Of a stretch of DNA of 64,000 nucleotides, positions 28,271 through 38,915 are shown piece after piece (within the stretch, counting starts at the first letter, position 1; every line of letters begins with the position of its first letter). The notes beneath the pieces were generated by a model that was not told the DNA's origin, did no database searches, and saw nothing but the letters and a program-made list of their open reading frames with translations. The stretch spans positions 989,559 to 1,053,558 of the forward strand of contig NZ_WMIG01000001.1 of NCBI RefSeq assembly GCF_009711205.1, read 5' to 3'. The translations under genes were made by a program, and so were the position numbers. The stretch comes from Paracoccus litorisediminis. Its GTDB lineage: Bacteria > Pseudomonadota > Alphaproteobacteria > Rhodobacterales > Rhodobacteraceae.

Positions 28271-28329
28271 GGCAAGGCTGCGACACCCGCGACCTTTACA
28301 ATTCGCGACCGCCGTCCCAAGAGGCGGGA

Positions 28330-29088
28330 ATGCTCGACCTTTCCCTTGAACTCGTCCTCATCCTTGTGGCCGCGGCCTTTGCCGCGGGCTTTGTCGACGC
28401 GATTGCAGGGGGCGGCGGGCTGATCACCGTCCCGGTGCTGATGCTTGCGGGCATTCCGCCGACGCAGGCGCTGGCCACGAACAAGGTGCAGGGCGTGTTC
28501 GGCGCGGCGACGGCAGCGATATCCTATGCCCGCAAGGGTCTGGTCGATCCCGGCCAGCAGCTGGGCGCGGCGGCGGTGGCATTTGCCGCGGGCCTGTCGG
28601 GGGCGCTGTTCGTGACCTCGATCCCGACACAGGCGCTTTACTATTTCCTGCCGGTCCTGCTGATCGCGATCGCATTGTTCTTTGCCTTCAAGCCGGGCCT
28701 TAACGACATCGACCGCACCCGGCGCATGTCGCCCGAGATGTTCACCCTCAGCATCATCCCGGCCATCGCCTTCTATGACGGGCTGGTCGGACCGGGGACC
28801 GGGGCCTTCCTGATGCTGGGTTTCGTCATGCTGGCGGGCTACGGCGTGCTCAAGGCGACGGCGCATACCAAGCTGTTGAACTTCGCTTCGAATCTGGGTG
28901 GACTGGTTGCATTCGCGGCGGTGGCAAAGCCCCTGTGGCTGCTGGGCGGGCTGATGGCCGTGGCCCAGATCGCGGGGGCGCTTCTGGGCTCACGGCTGGC
29001 GGCAAGGATTGGGTCGCGGGTGATCAAGCCGCTGCTGGTCGTCACCTCCAGCGCCCTTGCCCTGCGGTTGATCTGGCAGTTGCTCTGA
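28330..29088 (+). CDS. TSUP (TauE/SafE) family permease
   Basis: The 252-residue protein has about eight hydrophobic helices and the TSUP landmarks: AGFVDAIAGGGGLITVPVL in the first repeat, ALATNKVQGVFG, and in the second repeat FYDGLVGPGTGAFLMLGF with NFASNLGGL. TSUP proteins export or import sulfite, sulfoacetate or other organic anions. Closest general match is E. coli YfcA. No sulfur genes are adjacent, so the substrate is open. It converges on the RTX gene with only two bases between stops. Confidence 0.9.
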   Translation: MLDLSLELVLILVAAAFAAGFVDAIAGGGGLITVPVLMLAGIPPTQALATNKVQGVFGAATAAISYARKGLVDPGQQLGAAAVAFAAGLSGALFVTSIPTQALYYFLPVLLIAIALFFAFKPGLNDIDRTRRMSPEMFTLSIIPAIAFYDGLVGPGTGAFLMLGFVMLAGYGVLKATAHTKLLNFASNLGGLVAFAAVAKPLWLLGGLMAVAQIAGALLGSRLAARIGSRVIKPLLVVTSSALALRLIWQLL

Positions 29089-29090
29089 CT

Positions 29091-29909
29091 TCAGACGAAG
29101 TCGAACATCGAGGCTTCCAGCTGGGCCAGCGGCACGCCCTCCAGCACCAGCGTCTTGCCGCCGCCGAAATCAAAGAGCACGTCCTTGCCGACTTTTTCCG
29201 CCACGCCCATCAGCGCGGCGTAATTGTCGATCCCGGCCACGTCGATGGTGATGTCCTCGGCAGGGGCGCCGGTCTCGGTGCTGTCCGCCCGCAAGCCGGT
29301 CTCAAAGTCGATGATCCGGTCGGCCCCGCCATTATAGACGAAGGTGTCATGCCCCCAGCCGCCAGACAGCAAATCATTGCCCGCGCCGCCGTTCAACGTG
29401 TCATCGCCGAAATCGCCGCGAAGCGTGTCCTTGCCAGCCCCGCCGATCAGGCTGTCATTGCCGTATCCGCCATATAGCGAATCGTTGCCGTCCTCGCCGA
29501 TCAGCCGGTCATTGCCGTAAAACCCGTACAGGCTGTCATTCCCGGTCCCGCCATAGGCGGTGTCATTGCCGGTACCGCCATCGATGAAGTCATTCCCGGC
29601 CTGCCCCCAGAACCTGTCATTGCCGGAATCACCGAACAGGAAATCGCCCTGAGCGCCGCCCCAGAAACTGTCATCCCCGGTTCCGCCCAGCATGAAATCG
29701 ACGCCCGCGCCGCCCGACATGCTGTCATTCCCGGCCAGACCCAGCAGCCCGTCATCACCGGAACTGCCGTTCAAACTGTCATTGCCCATCGTGCCGTCGC
29801 GCCGGTTCAGACTGTCCAGCCGCGCCATCTGCGCATCCAGCGTCGCGGCCACATCGGCCAGCATGTCGGCATAGGTCACCGCGTAATATCGATAGGAAAG
29901 CGTCGCCAT
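29091..29909 (-). CDS. RTX-repeat calcium-binding protein, probably type I secreted
   Basis: The 272-residue protein carries about a dozen tandem GGxGxDxUx nonapeptides (roughly residues 45-190, for example GGTGNDTAYGGTGNDSL), which form a calcium-binding beta roll. The N-terminal 40 residues are non-repetitive with YADMLADVAATLDAQM. The C-terminal region ends in a hydrophobic LEASMFDFV tail typical of uncleaved type I secretion signals. AGGAGCC precedes the ATG at 29909. No enzymatic domain and no type I exporter are found in the window. Confidence 0.88.
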   Translation of the reverse strand: MATLSYRYYAVTYADMLADVAATLDAQMARLDSLNRRDGTMGNDSLNGSSGDDGLLGLAGNDSMSGGAGVDFMLGGTGDDSFWGGAQGDFLFGDSGNDRFWGQAGNDFIDGGTGNDTAYGGTGNDSLYGFYGNDRLIGEDGNDSLYGGYGNDSLIGGAGKDTLRGDFGDDTLNGGAGNDLLSGGWGHDTFVYNGGADRIIDFETGLRADSTETGAPAEDITIDVAGIDNYAALMGVAEKVGKDVLFDFGGGKTLVLEGVPLAQLEASMFDFV

Positions 29910-30139
29910 CAAAGGCTCCTTTCATGATGCAGACAAAGGGTGATGCATCACTTATGGCATGGCGATGACGTCGCTGCGACGCAGCACGACACCGCCCCCA
30001 GCGATCGGCGGATTTTCCCCGGCCCGGTCCCGGCGACTGGCTGGAAACGACGCAAAACCGCGGGGGCGCTGCGCGTCACGGGGCAGCCTGCTGCCTCAGG
30101 CCGCAGGTCGACAATGACCGCCCAAAGGCGAATCCTCGC

Positions 30140-31126
30140 CTATTGCGGGAAGCCCTTCGCGCGGCGCAACTCACCCGTGACCTTGCCCCGCCAGTTCACC
30201 TGCGGCCCGGACAGGTATTTGCGCGCGACCGGGTGCTCGGCATCCAGCAACCCCAGATGGATCATCAGGGCGGTGATCGCCGCCTCGGCCCCGCGCGTGC
30301 CGCCATCGACGATCTTCAGCGCGATCCCCAGACCGCGCTCGGGCAGGATGCCGACAAAGACCGCCTCGGCCCCGGTCTTCAGCGCGGCCTGACCGCCAAG
30401 GGCGCGCATCAGTTCGGTGCAGGCGCGGCCTTCACCGGCGACCAGTTCGGGATGGGCGATCATCGCCTGAACCAGCCGGGTCTGCGCGGCACCGCGCAAA
30501 TCGGCGCCCGGTGCGGCGAAACTCGCCATGGCGCGGGCCAAACCCTCAACGGTGCAGGCGAAATTCGGCGCAGAGCAACCGTCGATCCCCCAGCCCGCAG
30601 CGCGTTCGTCGGTGACTTCCTCGAATGCCGCGCGCACCGCCTTTTGCACGGGATGGGCCAGCTCGACATATTCCGAGCCGCCATGCAGATGCCGGTTGAG
30701 CGTCAGGAAACCGGCATGCTTGCCCGAGCAGTTGTTATGCACCTGGCAAGGCGCGCTGTCGGAGCAGATCAGCGCCTTGCGCGCTTCCGGGTCATTGGGC
30801 AGGTGGCTGCCGCAGCGCAGGTCGGTTTCGCTCAGGCCCAGCGACGCCAACCAGTCGCCGACGCGGCGCGTATGGATTTCGGCGCCGTTATGGCTGGCGC
30901 AGGCCAGCGCCAGATGTTCGGGGCCAAGACCCGCAGCATCAGCCGCACCGCTTTCGACCAGCGGCAGGGCCTGAATCATCTTGCAGGACGAACGTGGAAA
31001 GATCACCGCGCCCGGATCGCCCCAGGCCTCGACGATTCCGTTGGCATCGGCGATCACGACATGCCCGCGATGGCAGCTTTCCAGCAAGCCTCCACGCCAC
31101 AATTCGATCAAACGGGCCTCTGTCAT
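30140..31126 (-). CDS. Asparaginase of the Rhizobium-type (AnsA, PF06089-like) family
   Basis: The 328-residue protein matches the rhizobial-type L-asparaginase family, unrelated to the E. coli enzymes: RGGLLESCHRGHVVI at the N-terminus, FPRSSCKMIQALPL with the serine-lysine pair, CASHNGAEIH, QVHNNCSGKHAGFL and GWGIDGCSAPNFA. The cysteine and lysine motifs of the serine-lysine tandem and zinc site are intact. The enzyme releases ammonia from asparagine. No riboswitch or partner gene is visible. About 230 bases with nothing clear lie between it and the RTX gene. Confidence 0.9.
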   Translation of the reverse strand: MTEARLIELWRGGLLESCHRGHVVIADANGIVEAWGDPGAVIFPRSSCKMIQALPLVESGAADAAGLGPEHLALACASHNGAEIHTRRVGDWLASLGLSETDLRCGSHLPNDPEARKALICSDSAPCQVHNNCSGKHAGFLTLNRHLHGGSEYVELAHPVQKAVRAAFEEVTDERAAGWGIDGCSAPNFACTVEGLARAMASFAAPGADLRGAAQTRLVQAMIAHPELVAGEGRACTELMRALGGQAALKTGAEAVFVGILPERGLGIALKIVDGGTRGAEAAITALMIHLGLLDAEHPVARKYLSGPQVNWRGKVTGELRRAKGFPQ

Positions 31127-31240
31127 CTGTCCCCTCCCCCTGACATTCGCGCGATTTCCCCGATCGGGGGTTTTTCAACCTGCGATTTTCGCATTATCCT
31201 GCTACTAGATGGTTGAAACCACCCCATTCATCGGCAACAA

Positions 31241-31257
31241 GTCCGGATAAACCGGAC
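31241..31257 (+). promoter_or_regulatory. 5' UTR hairpin just before the ialB ribosome site
   Basis: GTCCGG (31241-31246) and CCGGAC (31252-31257) form a 6-bp stem with an ATAAA loop, three bases before the ribosome site GGCAGGAGG. It could stabilise the mRNA or affect initiation. Confidence 0.4.
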
Positions 31258-31276
31258 CTTGGCAGGAGGCCAGAGC

Positions 31277-31807
31277 ATGTTGAATTCCGCGTCGCGCGTG
31301 GCGGCGGCAGCCGCGATTGTCGCAATCGCCACTTCCACCCCCCTATTCGCGCAGGATTCATCCAAGCAGCTCGCCAATGAAGGCGACTGGACCGCGTTCT
31401 CGGCCAGCAGTCCCAAGGAATGCTGGGCGGTTTCGGCGCCGAAATCCTCGACGAACACCGATGCAAGCGGTGCCCCCAAGGACGTGACCCGAGGCGACAT
31501 CCGCCTTTACGTCGCCTATCGCCCCGGCCAGTCCTCGGGCGAAGTGTCCTTCTCGGGCGGTTATCCCTTCGCCCCCGATTCGGCGGTCGAGGTGAATATC
31601 GGCGGTCAGGTCTTCAAGCTGTTCACCGAAGGTGAAAGCGCATGGCCGGGCTCGGCCTCCGAGGATGGCAAGCTGATCTCGGCACTGCGCGGCGGCTCAA
31701 GCGCCATCATCACCGGGCGCTCGGCCCGTGGCACCGTGACCAAGGACACGTTCAGCCTGTCGGGCATCACCGCGATGACCAACAAGGCCAAATCCGGCTG
31801 CCAATAA
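31277..31807 (+). CDS. Invasion-associated locus B (IalB) family exported protein
   Basis: The 176-residue protein has a signal peptide (about residues 1-26, ending in LFAQ) and the IalB-type domain: [16 protein letters not shown], then [18 protein letters not shown] and [13 protein letters not shown], with a C-terminal GC pair of residues. The two cysteines (in KECW and the terminal SGCQ) are likely disulfide-linked. The family is named after a Bartonella gene but is common in free-living alphaproteobacteria, where its periplasmic role is unknown. The ATG at 31277 follows a strong GGAGG site. Confidence 0.88.
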   Translation: MLNSASRVAAAAAIVAIATSTPLFAQDSSKQLANEGDWTAFSASSPKECWAVSAPKSSTNTDASGAPKDVTRGDIRLYVAYRPGQSSGEVSFSGGYPFAPDSAVEVNIGGQVFKLFTEGESAWPGSASEDGKLISALRGGSSAIITGRSARGTVTKDTFSLSGITAMTNKAKSGCQ

Positions 31808-31841
31808 GGCCCGAACGCCGCATTTCCCGAAGATTCGCAGG

Positions 31842-31870
31842 ACAGGGGCTTTGGCCCCTGTTTTCTTTTT
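31842..31870 (+). terminator. Rho-independent terminator of ialB
   Basis: CAGGGGC-TTTG-GCCCCTG is followed by TTTTCTTTTT. Stem, tetraloop and T-run are all textbook. Confidence 0.88.
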
Positions 31871-31925
31871 GGCCCGATTACCCTATATAGTCGCCTTCCC
31901 CCATCGTCGCCCGGACACCCCAGCC

Positions 31926-33098
31926 ATGACCGCCCCGATCACCCAGGACCTGTTGACCATCCCGCGCAAGCTGCCCGAGACGGCGCTCAGGAACATCGTG
32001 GGCCTGACCCGCGACCAGTTGCGCGATGCGCTGATCGAGGCCGGAACGCCTGAAAAGCAGGCCAAGATGCGCGTGGGCCAGATCTGGCAATGGGTCTATC
32101 ACTGGGGCGTGCGCGACTTTGCGCAAATGACCAATCTGGCCAAGGATTACCGCGTCTTTCTGGCCGAGCGGTTCGAGATCACCATCCCCGAGGTCGTCAC
32201 CCGCCAGATCAGCGCCGATGGCACCCGCAAATATCTTGTCCGCATCGCTGGCGGCCATGAGGTCGAGACGGTTTATATCCCCGAGGAAAGCCGCGGCACG
32301 CTGTGCATTTCCAGCCAGGTCGGCTGCACGCTGACCTGCTCGTTCTGCCACACCGGCACGCAGAAACTGGTGCGCAACCTGACTGCAGCCGAAATCGTCG
32401 GCCAGGTCATGCTGGCCCGCGACGATCTGGGCGAATGGCCCCAGCCCGGTGCGCCCAAGGACGAAACCCGACTGGTCTCGAACGTCGTGCTGATGGGCAT
32501 GGGCGAGCCGCTGTACAACTTCGACAATGTCCGCGACGCGATGAAAGTGGTGATGGACAATGAGGGCATCAGCCTGTCGCGCCGCCGCATCACCCTGTCG
32601 ACCAGTGGCATCGTCCCGGAAATCGCCAAGACCGCCGAGGAAATCGGCTGCCTTCTGGCCGTGAGCTTCCATGCCACCACCGATGAGACCCGCAACATGC
32701 TGGTCCCGGTGAATAAGAAATGGAACATCGAGACGCTGCTGAACGCGCTGCGCGAATATCCGCGGCTGTCGAATTCGGAACGCATCACCTTTGAATATGT
32801 GATGCTGGACGGCGTGAATGACAGCGACGAAGACGCCCGCCGTCTGGTCAAGCTGATCCGCGGCATCCCGGCCAAGATCAACCTGATCCCGTTCAACGAA
32901 TGGCCGGGCGTGGCCTACAAGCGCTCCAGCTGGGAACGCATCGAGGCCTTTGCCGACATCATCCACAAGGCCGGTTATGCCAGCCCGATCCGCACCCCGC
33001 GCGGCGAGGACATCATGGCCGCCTGTGGCCAGCTGAAATCCGCCACCGAGCGCGGCCGCAAGAACGCCGCCCAGATCGCCGCCGAAGCCCGCGCCTGA
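31926..33098 (+). CDS. rlmN: 23S rRNA (adenine2503-C2)/tRNA (adenine37-C2)-methyltransferase RlmN
   Basis: The 390-residue radical SAM enzyme methylates C2 of A2503 in 23S rRNA. The cluster cysteines lie at 134, 138 and 141 (CTLTCSFC), followed by the SAM-binding [11 protein letters not shown] motif and [13 protein letters not shown]. The C-terminal catalytic cysteine appears in [19 protein letters not shown] sequence at 31883-31890 may be part of its promoter, lying between the ialB terminator and the ATG at 31926. Confidence 0.96.
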   Translation: MTAPITQDLLTIPRKLPETALRNIVGLTRDQLRDALIEAGTPEKQAKMRVGQIWQWVYHWGVRDFAQMTNLAKDYRVFLAERFEITIPEVVTRQISADGTRKYLVRIAGGHEVETVYIPEESRGTLCISSQVGCTLTCSFCHTGTQKLVRNLTAAEIVGQVMLARDDLGEWPQPGAPKDETRLVSNVVLMGMGEPLYNFDNVRDAMKVVMDNEGISLSRRRITLSTSGIVPEIAKTAEEIGCLLAVSFHATTDETRNMLVPVNKKWNIETLLNALREYPRLSNSERITFEYVMLDGVNDSDEDARRLVKLIRGIPAKINLIPFNEWPGVAYKRSSWERIEAFADIIHKAGYASPIRTPRGEDIMAACGQLKSATERGRKNAAQIAAEARA

Positions 33099-33130
33099 GG
33101 CCCGCGCTTCCCGCGCTATCACAAGCCTTG

Positions 33131-33214
33131 CATGGGTATTTAAGAAACGGAGAAATCGCAGCGCCGCGCAATTTCCGGCGACAAGGCGATTTCTCCGTTT
33201 CACAAATACCCATG
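33131..33214. repeat. Inverted pair of the dispersed repeat forming an 84-base hairpin
   Basis: Two 29-base arms, 33131-33159 and 33186-33214, are reverse complements at 27 of 29 positions and both contain the CTCCGTTT/AAATACCC element, ending in CATG on the outside. The 26-base centre has a further CGCCG/CGGCG pairing. It lies between rlmN and gpmI and can form a very stable stem; it may terminate rlmN transcription or be a small mobile palindrome. Confidence 0.85.
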
Positions 33215-33314
33215 CGGTGCTGCAATTCGCGCAAGGCCGGGCGGGCAAGCGGCGGCGAACTTGCCCTGCGCCCGCGTGGGTCGTAGAAGCATGACGACCC
33301 TGAGTGAGGCGCCC

Positions 33315-34834
<1,520 letters not shown>

Positions 34835-34838
<4 letters not shown>

Positions 34839-36076
34839 AGCTGAAGTTCCTCCTGCCCGCGCTTCTAGCCGCAAGCATCGCCTCGGTCGCGCCTGCCCAG
34901 CAGGCCGGGTCGGTGCAACAATCCGCGACGCTGGGTCAGGCGGCGCAGGAAGCGGCAGAGGCAGCCGAGATGCTGCGCAATGCCACCGGCCAGCTGGACA
35001 GCGCCTTGAGCAAAGAGGATCAGGTCGCCTCGCTCACCCAGATGATCCGCGCCTATGAGCAGGGCCTGTCGGCGCTGCGCGACGGGTTGCGCCGCGCCGG
35101 CATCCGCGAACAGCAGATCCGCGCCGAATTCGAAGCTCGCCGCGACAAGCTGGGCCGGGTGGTGGGCGTGATGACCGCCATGCAGCGCTCGCCCGAGACC
35201 ATGCTGCTTTTGCACCCGGCAGGACCGGAAGCGTCGGCACGGGCGGGGATGATCCTGTCCTCGGTCGCGCCGGGTCTGCAGGCCGAGGCCGAGACCATGC
35301 AAAAGCAGCTTGAGGAAATCCGCACCGTCCGCACCCTGCAGCTGAATGCCGCGAACACGCTGGCGCAGGGGTTGGCGCAGGTGCAGGAAGCGCGGCGGCT
35401 GCTGGCCTCGGCGGTCACCGACCGCTCGGAAATGCCGGTCCGCTTCGGCGACAATCCGGCCGAACTGACCGCGCTGATCCAATCGGCGGATACGCTGGAC
35501 GCCTTTGCCTCGGGTATCGTTGGACTGGAGCAGGATGTCGGCGCGCCGATGGCTGATTTCGAAGGGGCCGAGGGCAGCCTGCCTTTGCCCGTCATGGGCA
35601 CGGTGTTGCGCCATTACAACGAACCCGATGCCGCCGGCATCCAACGCCCCGGCCTGATCATCGCCACCGGTACCGCCGCGCTGGTCACTACGCCATGGGC
35701 TGCCACCATCCGCTATCGCGGCCCGCTGCTGGATTACGGCAATGTCATGATCGTCGAGCCGGCGCGCGGCTATCTGATGATCTTTGCGGGCCTGTCGCAG
35801 GTCTTCGGCGAGGTCGGCGATGTCCTTGCCGCCGGTGAGCCCCTCGGGCTGATGGGCGGCGCCGAACCGCCCGCCGAGGAATTCGGGGCCGAGTTCGTCG
35901 CCAATGCAGCGCTTGGCGGTGGCGCTGGACAGAGCGAAACACTGTATGTTGAACTCCGCAAAGGCAAGGAAACACTGGACCCGGCCGAGTGGTTCGTGAT
36001 GAATCCCATCATGGGCGAGGCCAGCCGCGACACCATGGGCCAAAACGAAACCGGGCAGGACGGAAACACGGAATGA
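34835..36076 (+). CDS. EnvC-like murein hydrolase activator with degenerate LytM domain
   Basis: The 413-residue exported protein has a signal peptide (about residues 1-21), a long alpha-helical coiled-coil region (about 30-225) and a C-terminal LytM/M23-like domain (about 260-390). The M23 zinc ligands are not visible: the usual His-x-His region reads GNVMIVEPARGYLMIFAGL with no histidine. As in EnvC and the alphaproteobacterial LdpF-type proteins, it probably activates an amidase during cell division rather than cutting peptidoglycan itself. It overlaps gpmI and ctpA by four bases each. Confidence 0.88.
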
Positions 36077-37491
36077 AACATTACCTTCTGGCCGGCGCGA
36101 TCGGCACTCTGGCGGGCGCAGTCGTCGCCACGCAATTCGCGGGCCCCCTCGTCGCGCAGGAGTCCGGCAAGAACGCCTCGATCTACGAACAGCTTGATCT
36201 GTTCGGAAATGTGTTCGAGCGCGTCCGTGCGGATTATGTCGAGCAGGTCGATGACAAGACCCTGATCGAGGCCGCAATCAACGGCATGCTGACCTCGCTT
36301 GACCCGCACAGCTCATTCCTGTCGGCCAAGGACTATGAGGACATGCAGACCCAGACCCGTGGCAGCTTCGGCGGCCTCGGCATCGAGGTCGGGCAGGAAG
36401 ACGGCCTTGTGAAGGTCATCTCGCCCATCGACGACACGCCTGCTGCGGAAGCCGGCGTCAAGGCTGGCGACTTCATCACCCATGTGAACGGCGAATCGCT
36501 GATGGGCCTGACGCTGGACGAATCGGTCGAGAAGATGCGCGGGCCGGTCGGCTCCGAGATCAAGATCACCATCCTGCGCGAGGGCGAACCCGAGCCCTTC
36601 GATCTGACCATCGTGCGCGACACCATCAAGCTGACCGTGGTCAAGACCCGGATCGAGGGCCATTCCGTGGTCCTGCGCGTCTCGACCTTCAACGACGAAA
36701 CCATGGACACGCTGAAGACCGAGATGGCCAAGGCCGTCAAGGATGCGGGCGGCATGGACAAGATCACCGGCTTCGTGCTGGACCTGCGCAACAACCCCGG
36801 CGGCCTGCTCAATCAGGCGATCGAGGTTTCGGACGCCTTCCTCGACAAGGGTGAGATCGTCTCGACCCGCGGCCGCAAGCCCGAGGAATCGGAGCGCTGG
36901 AACGCCGAGACCGGCGATCTGGCACAGGGCAAGCCGATGGTCGTGCTGATCAATGGCGGCTCGGCCTCGGCCTCGGAAATCGTGACCGGCGCGCTGCAGG
37001 ACCACCGTCGCGCCATCGTCGTCGGCACCAAATCCTTCGGCAAGGGCTCGGTCCAGACGGTGATGCCGGTGACCTCGGACAGCGCCATCCGCCTGACCAC
37101 AGCGCGCTACTACACACCGTCCGGCCGCTCGATTCAGTCGCTGGGCATCCAGCCCGACATCATCGTCCAGCAGCCCCCGGCCAAGCCCGTTGCGGAAGGC
37201 GAAGAAGGCAAGCCCAAGACCGAATCGAAATTCCTGAACTCGGAAGCCGATCTGCGCGGCGCGCTGAACAACGATTCGATCAGCGACGAGGAACGCAAGC
37301 AGATCGAGGAAGAGGCCAAGCAGGTCGAAGCCACCGCCAAGCTGCGCGATGAGGATTACCAACTGGCCTATGCCGTCGATATCCTGACCGGCCTTGCCGC
37401 GGTCAGCTTCCATGCCGATGCCGTGCCCGACGCCGCCAAACCCGCCATTGCGGGTGTGGAACCGACCGATGAGGGTGCCAAGAAGCAATGA
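36073..37491 (+). CDS. ctpA: C-terminal processing protease CtpA (S41 family)
   Basis: The 472-residue periplasmic protease has a signal anchor/peptide, a PDZ domain (about residues 95-180, [18 protein letters not shown]) and the S41 catalytic core with the serine in [10 protein letters not shown] and the lysine in [11 protein letters not shown]. Ctp proteases in alphaproteobacteria trim lipoproteins and murein hydrolases. The C-terminal 80 residues are charged and Ala/Glu-rich. Its ATG overlaps the EnvC-like stop, suggesting joint function in cell-wall remodelling. Confidence 0.95.
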   Translation: MKHYLLAGAIGTLAGAVVATQFAGPLVAQESGKNASIYEQLDLFGNVFERVRADYVEQVDDKTLIEAAINGMLTSLDPHSSFLSAKDYEDMQTQTRGSFGGLGIEVGQEDGLVKVISPIDDTPAAEAGVKAGDFITHVNGESLMGLTLDESVEKMRGPVGSEIKITILREGEPEPFDLTIVRDTIKLTVVKTRIEGHSVVLRVSTFNDETMDTLKTEMAKAVKDAGGMDKITGFVLDLRNNPGGLLNQAIEVSDAFLDKGEIVSTRGRKPEESERWNAETGDLAQGKPMVVLINGGSASASEIVTGALQDHRRAIVVGTKSFGKGSVQTVMPVTSDSAIRLTTARYYTPSGRSIQSLGIQPDIIVQQPPAKPVAEGEEGKPKTESKFLNSEADLRGALNNDSISDEERKQIEEEAKQVEATAKLRDEDYQLAYAVDILTGLAAVSFHADAVPDAAKPAIAGVEPTDEGAKKQ

Positions 37492-37979
37492 CCGAATTGC
37501 TTCTCGGCCCTTCGGGCCTGCCCTACCGTCCCTGCGCGGGCGTGGTGCTGATCAACGGCGAGGGCCTGGTCTTCGCCGGTCAGCGCATCGACAATCCGGG
37601 GCACGCCTGGCAAATGCCTCAGGGCGGCATCGACGCGGGTGAAACCCCGCGTCAGGCCGCCTTGCGCGAACTGGTCGAGGAAACCGGCGTCACCCCCGAT
37701 CTGGTGGAGGTGCTGGCCGAATCTCCCGATTGGGTCACCTACGACCTGCCGCCCGAGCTTCTGGGCAAGGTCTGGAAAGGTCGCTTCGGCGGCCAGCAGC
37801 AGAAATGGCTGGCCCTGCGCTTCCTCGGCTCGGATGCCGATGTGCGCATCGAAACCGAGCACCCGGAATTCGATCGCTGGCAATGGATGCCCGCCGCCGA
37901 ACTGGTCGCCAGCATCGTGCCCTTCAAGCGCGCGGTCTATGAGCAGGTGTTCCGGGACTTCGACGGTCTGGTCGCTTAA
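37488..37979 (+). CDS. rppH: RNA pyrophosphohydrolase RppH (Nudix)
   Basis: The 163-residue Nudix hydrolase removes pyrophosphate from mRNA 5' ends, triggering decay. The Nudix box is complete at residues 46-68 ([17 protein letters not shown] through EETGV), and the RppH signatures [12 protein letters not shown] and WQMPQGG are present. It overlaps ctpA by ATGA and is the last gene of the gpmI operon, followed directly by a terminator. Confidence 0.95.
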   Translation: MTELLLGPSGLPYRPCAGVVLINGEGLVFAGQRIDNPGHAWQMPQGGIDAGETPRQAALRELVEETGVTPDLVEVLAESPDWVTYDLPPELLGKVWKGRFGGQQQKWLALRFLGSDADVRIETEHPEFDRWQWMPAAELVASIVPFKRAVYEQVFRDFDGLVA

Positions 37980-38000
37980 GGGGGCGCTGCGCCCCCTTTA
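37978..38000 (+). terminator. Terminator of the gpmI-rppH operon
   Basis: AAGGGGGCGC pairs with GCGCCCCCTT, beginning in the rppH stop codon and ending in TTTA. GC-rich stem with short T-run. Confidence 0.7.
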
Positions 38001-38316
38001 AGGCCGCAGGCCCGAACTCCCTGTCCTCGCCCACCTCACAAAATTCTTGATCAGCGGGGTGAGGTATCAGCCACGCCGGCCCCAACGGTGGCCCACAAGA
38101 TACGACCGGTAGCGAATTCCAATCCGACAGCTTGGGCAAGGATTGCAGCGCCCCCCGCTACAACAACAGCAACGGATGATGCTGATCATCACCCAGATCA
38201 GAAACAGCCCGGCAGGAAGCAACAATACGAACGGGTTAAACGACCCCCTACTACGAGGGTAACGCTAGTACTGTCCGGTTAAGAAGCCGTTGAAAAGGAT
38301 CGACCTTTGCAGCCGC
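38001..38316. other. Gene-poor stretch between rppH and the cupin gene
   Basis: About 315 bases without a confident gene and visibly richer in A+T than its surroundings. It holds a possible minus-strand micro-ORF (38067-38225). Near 38270-38290 the sequence ACTGTCCGGTTAAGAAGCC has the look of an insertion-sequence end, but no transposase, second end or target duplication is seen. Confidence 0.5.
38067..38225 (-). CDS. Possible Cys-rich single-pass membrane micropeptide
   Basis: A minus-strand frame of 52 codons (TTG start at 38225, TGA at 38067-38069; upstream in-frame stop at 38265) encodes a hydrophobic segment of about 16 residues (LLPAGLFLIWVMISII), then a tight cysteine cluster RCCCCSGGRCNPCPSC, then a basic tail RIGIRYRSYLVGHRWGRRG. 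This TM-Cys-basic layout looks protein-like, but the ribosome site is poor and I do not recognise a family. An ATG at codon 13 would lose most of the membrane segment. Tentative. Confidence 0.3.
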   Translation of the reverse strand: MLLPAGLFLIWVMISIIRCCCCSGGRCNPCPSCRIGIRYRSYLVGHRWGRRG

Positions 38317-38727
38317 CTAGCCCGGATTATTCCTGAACCAGTCGACAATGGCTGGCATGTTGCGCTCAAACCCGCCGGGGATGAACAGGTTCAGCAAACC
38401 GGCCCGCGCCGCACTGCGGTTTTCAAAGTCATGCACCGTGCCGGCAGGGATACGCAGAAATGTGCCCTTTGGTGCCTCCAGCCATTGCGCGCCGACCAGC
38501 AGGGTCGCGGTGCCCTCGATCACATAAAAGATCTCGTCATTGGCATCATGGGCATGGGCACCCGGACCGGTGCTGTGCGGCTCTAGCCACCATTCCGAGA
38601 TGCTGTAGCGTGCGCCCGTCTCTTCCTCGTCGGCCTTGAACACCGCCGTCATCGAGCCCAGGGCATAGGCCCTTCCCTCGCCGGGCGGCAGATAAATTGC
38701 GCCATCGCTCAAATCTCGCTCGCCCAT
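38317..38727 (-). CDS. Cupin-domain protein
   Basis: The 136-residue protein is a single small cupin barrel. Motif 1 reads PGAHAHDANDEIFYVIEG (two His and Glu) and motif 2 PAGTVHDFEN (His), so a metal site with three histidines and one glutamate can form. Small cupins include dioxygenases, isomerases and binding proteins; no reaction can be named. It is transcribed away from the riboswitch-controlled exporter gene. Confidence 0.85.
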   Translation of the reverse strand: MGERDLSDGAIYLPPGEGRAYALGSMTAVFKADEEETGARYSISEWWLEPHSTGPGAHAHDANDEIFYVIEGTATLLVGAQWLEAPKGTFLRIPAGTVHDFENRSAARAGLLNLFIPGGFERNMPAIVDWFRNNPG

Positions 38728-38855
38728 GGCGGCCTCCGCTCAGGAAACACCACCCGGATGATAACCCGGCAAGGCAGCAAAGTCTGCCGTTCATCGGATC
38801 CCGGATTTGCCGCACCCCCTTGCCCTGCCCGCGAACCCGTCCCATATTCCCAGCC

Positions 38856-38897
38856 GAGGACGACCTCACCATCACGGGAATCAAGCGGGACGACCCG
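38856..38897 (+). promoter_or_regulatory. Guanidine-II (mini-ykkC) riboswitch
   Basis: Two short hairpins with identical ACGA tetraloops lie in tandem: GAGG-ACGA-CCTC (38856-38867) and CGGG-ACGA-CCCG (38886-38897), joined by an 18-base linker. This is the exact architecture of the mini-ykkC motif, now known as the guanidine-II riboswitch, in which two ACGR loops bind guanidinium and free the ribosome site. AGGAGA follows about seven bases after hairpin 2, and the next gene is the expected Gdx/SugE exporter. Control is probably at translation initiation. Confidence 0.9.
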
Positions 38898-38915
38898 ATC
38901 TACAGGAGATCAGGC

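Noticed and set aside
38265..38300. Possible insertion-sequence end (ACTGTCCGGTTAAGAAGCC)
   Set aside because: No matching inverted end, target duplication or transposase in the neighbourhood, so it cannot be supported as a mobile element.
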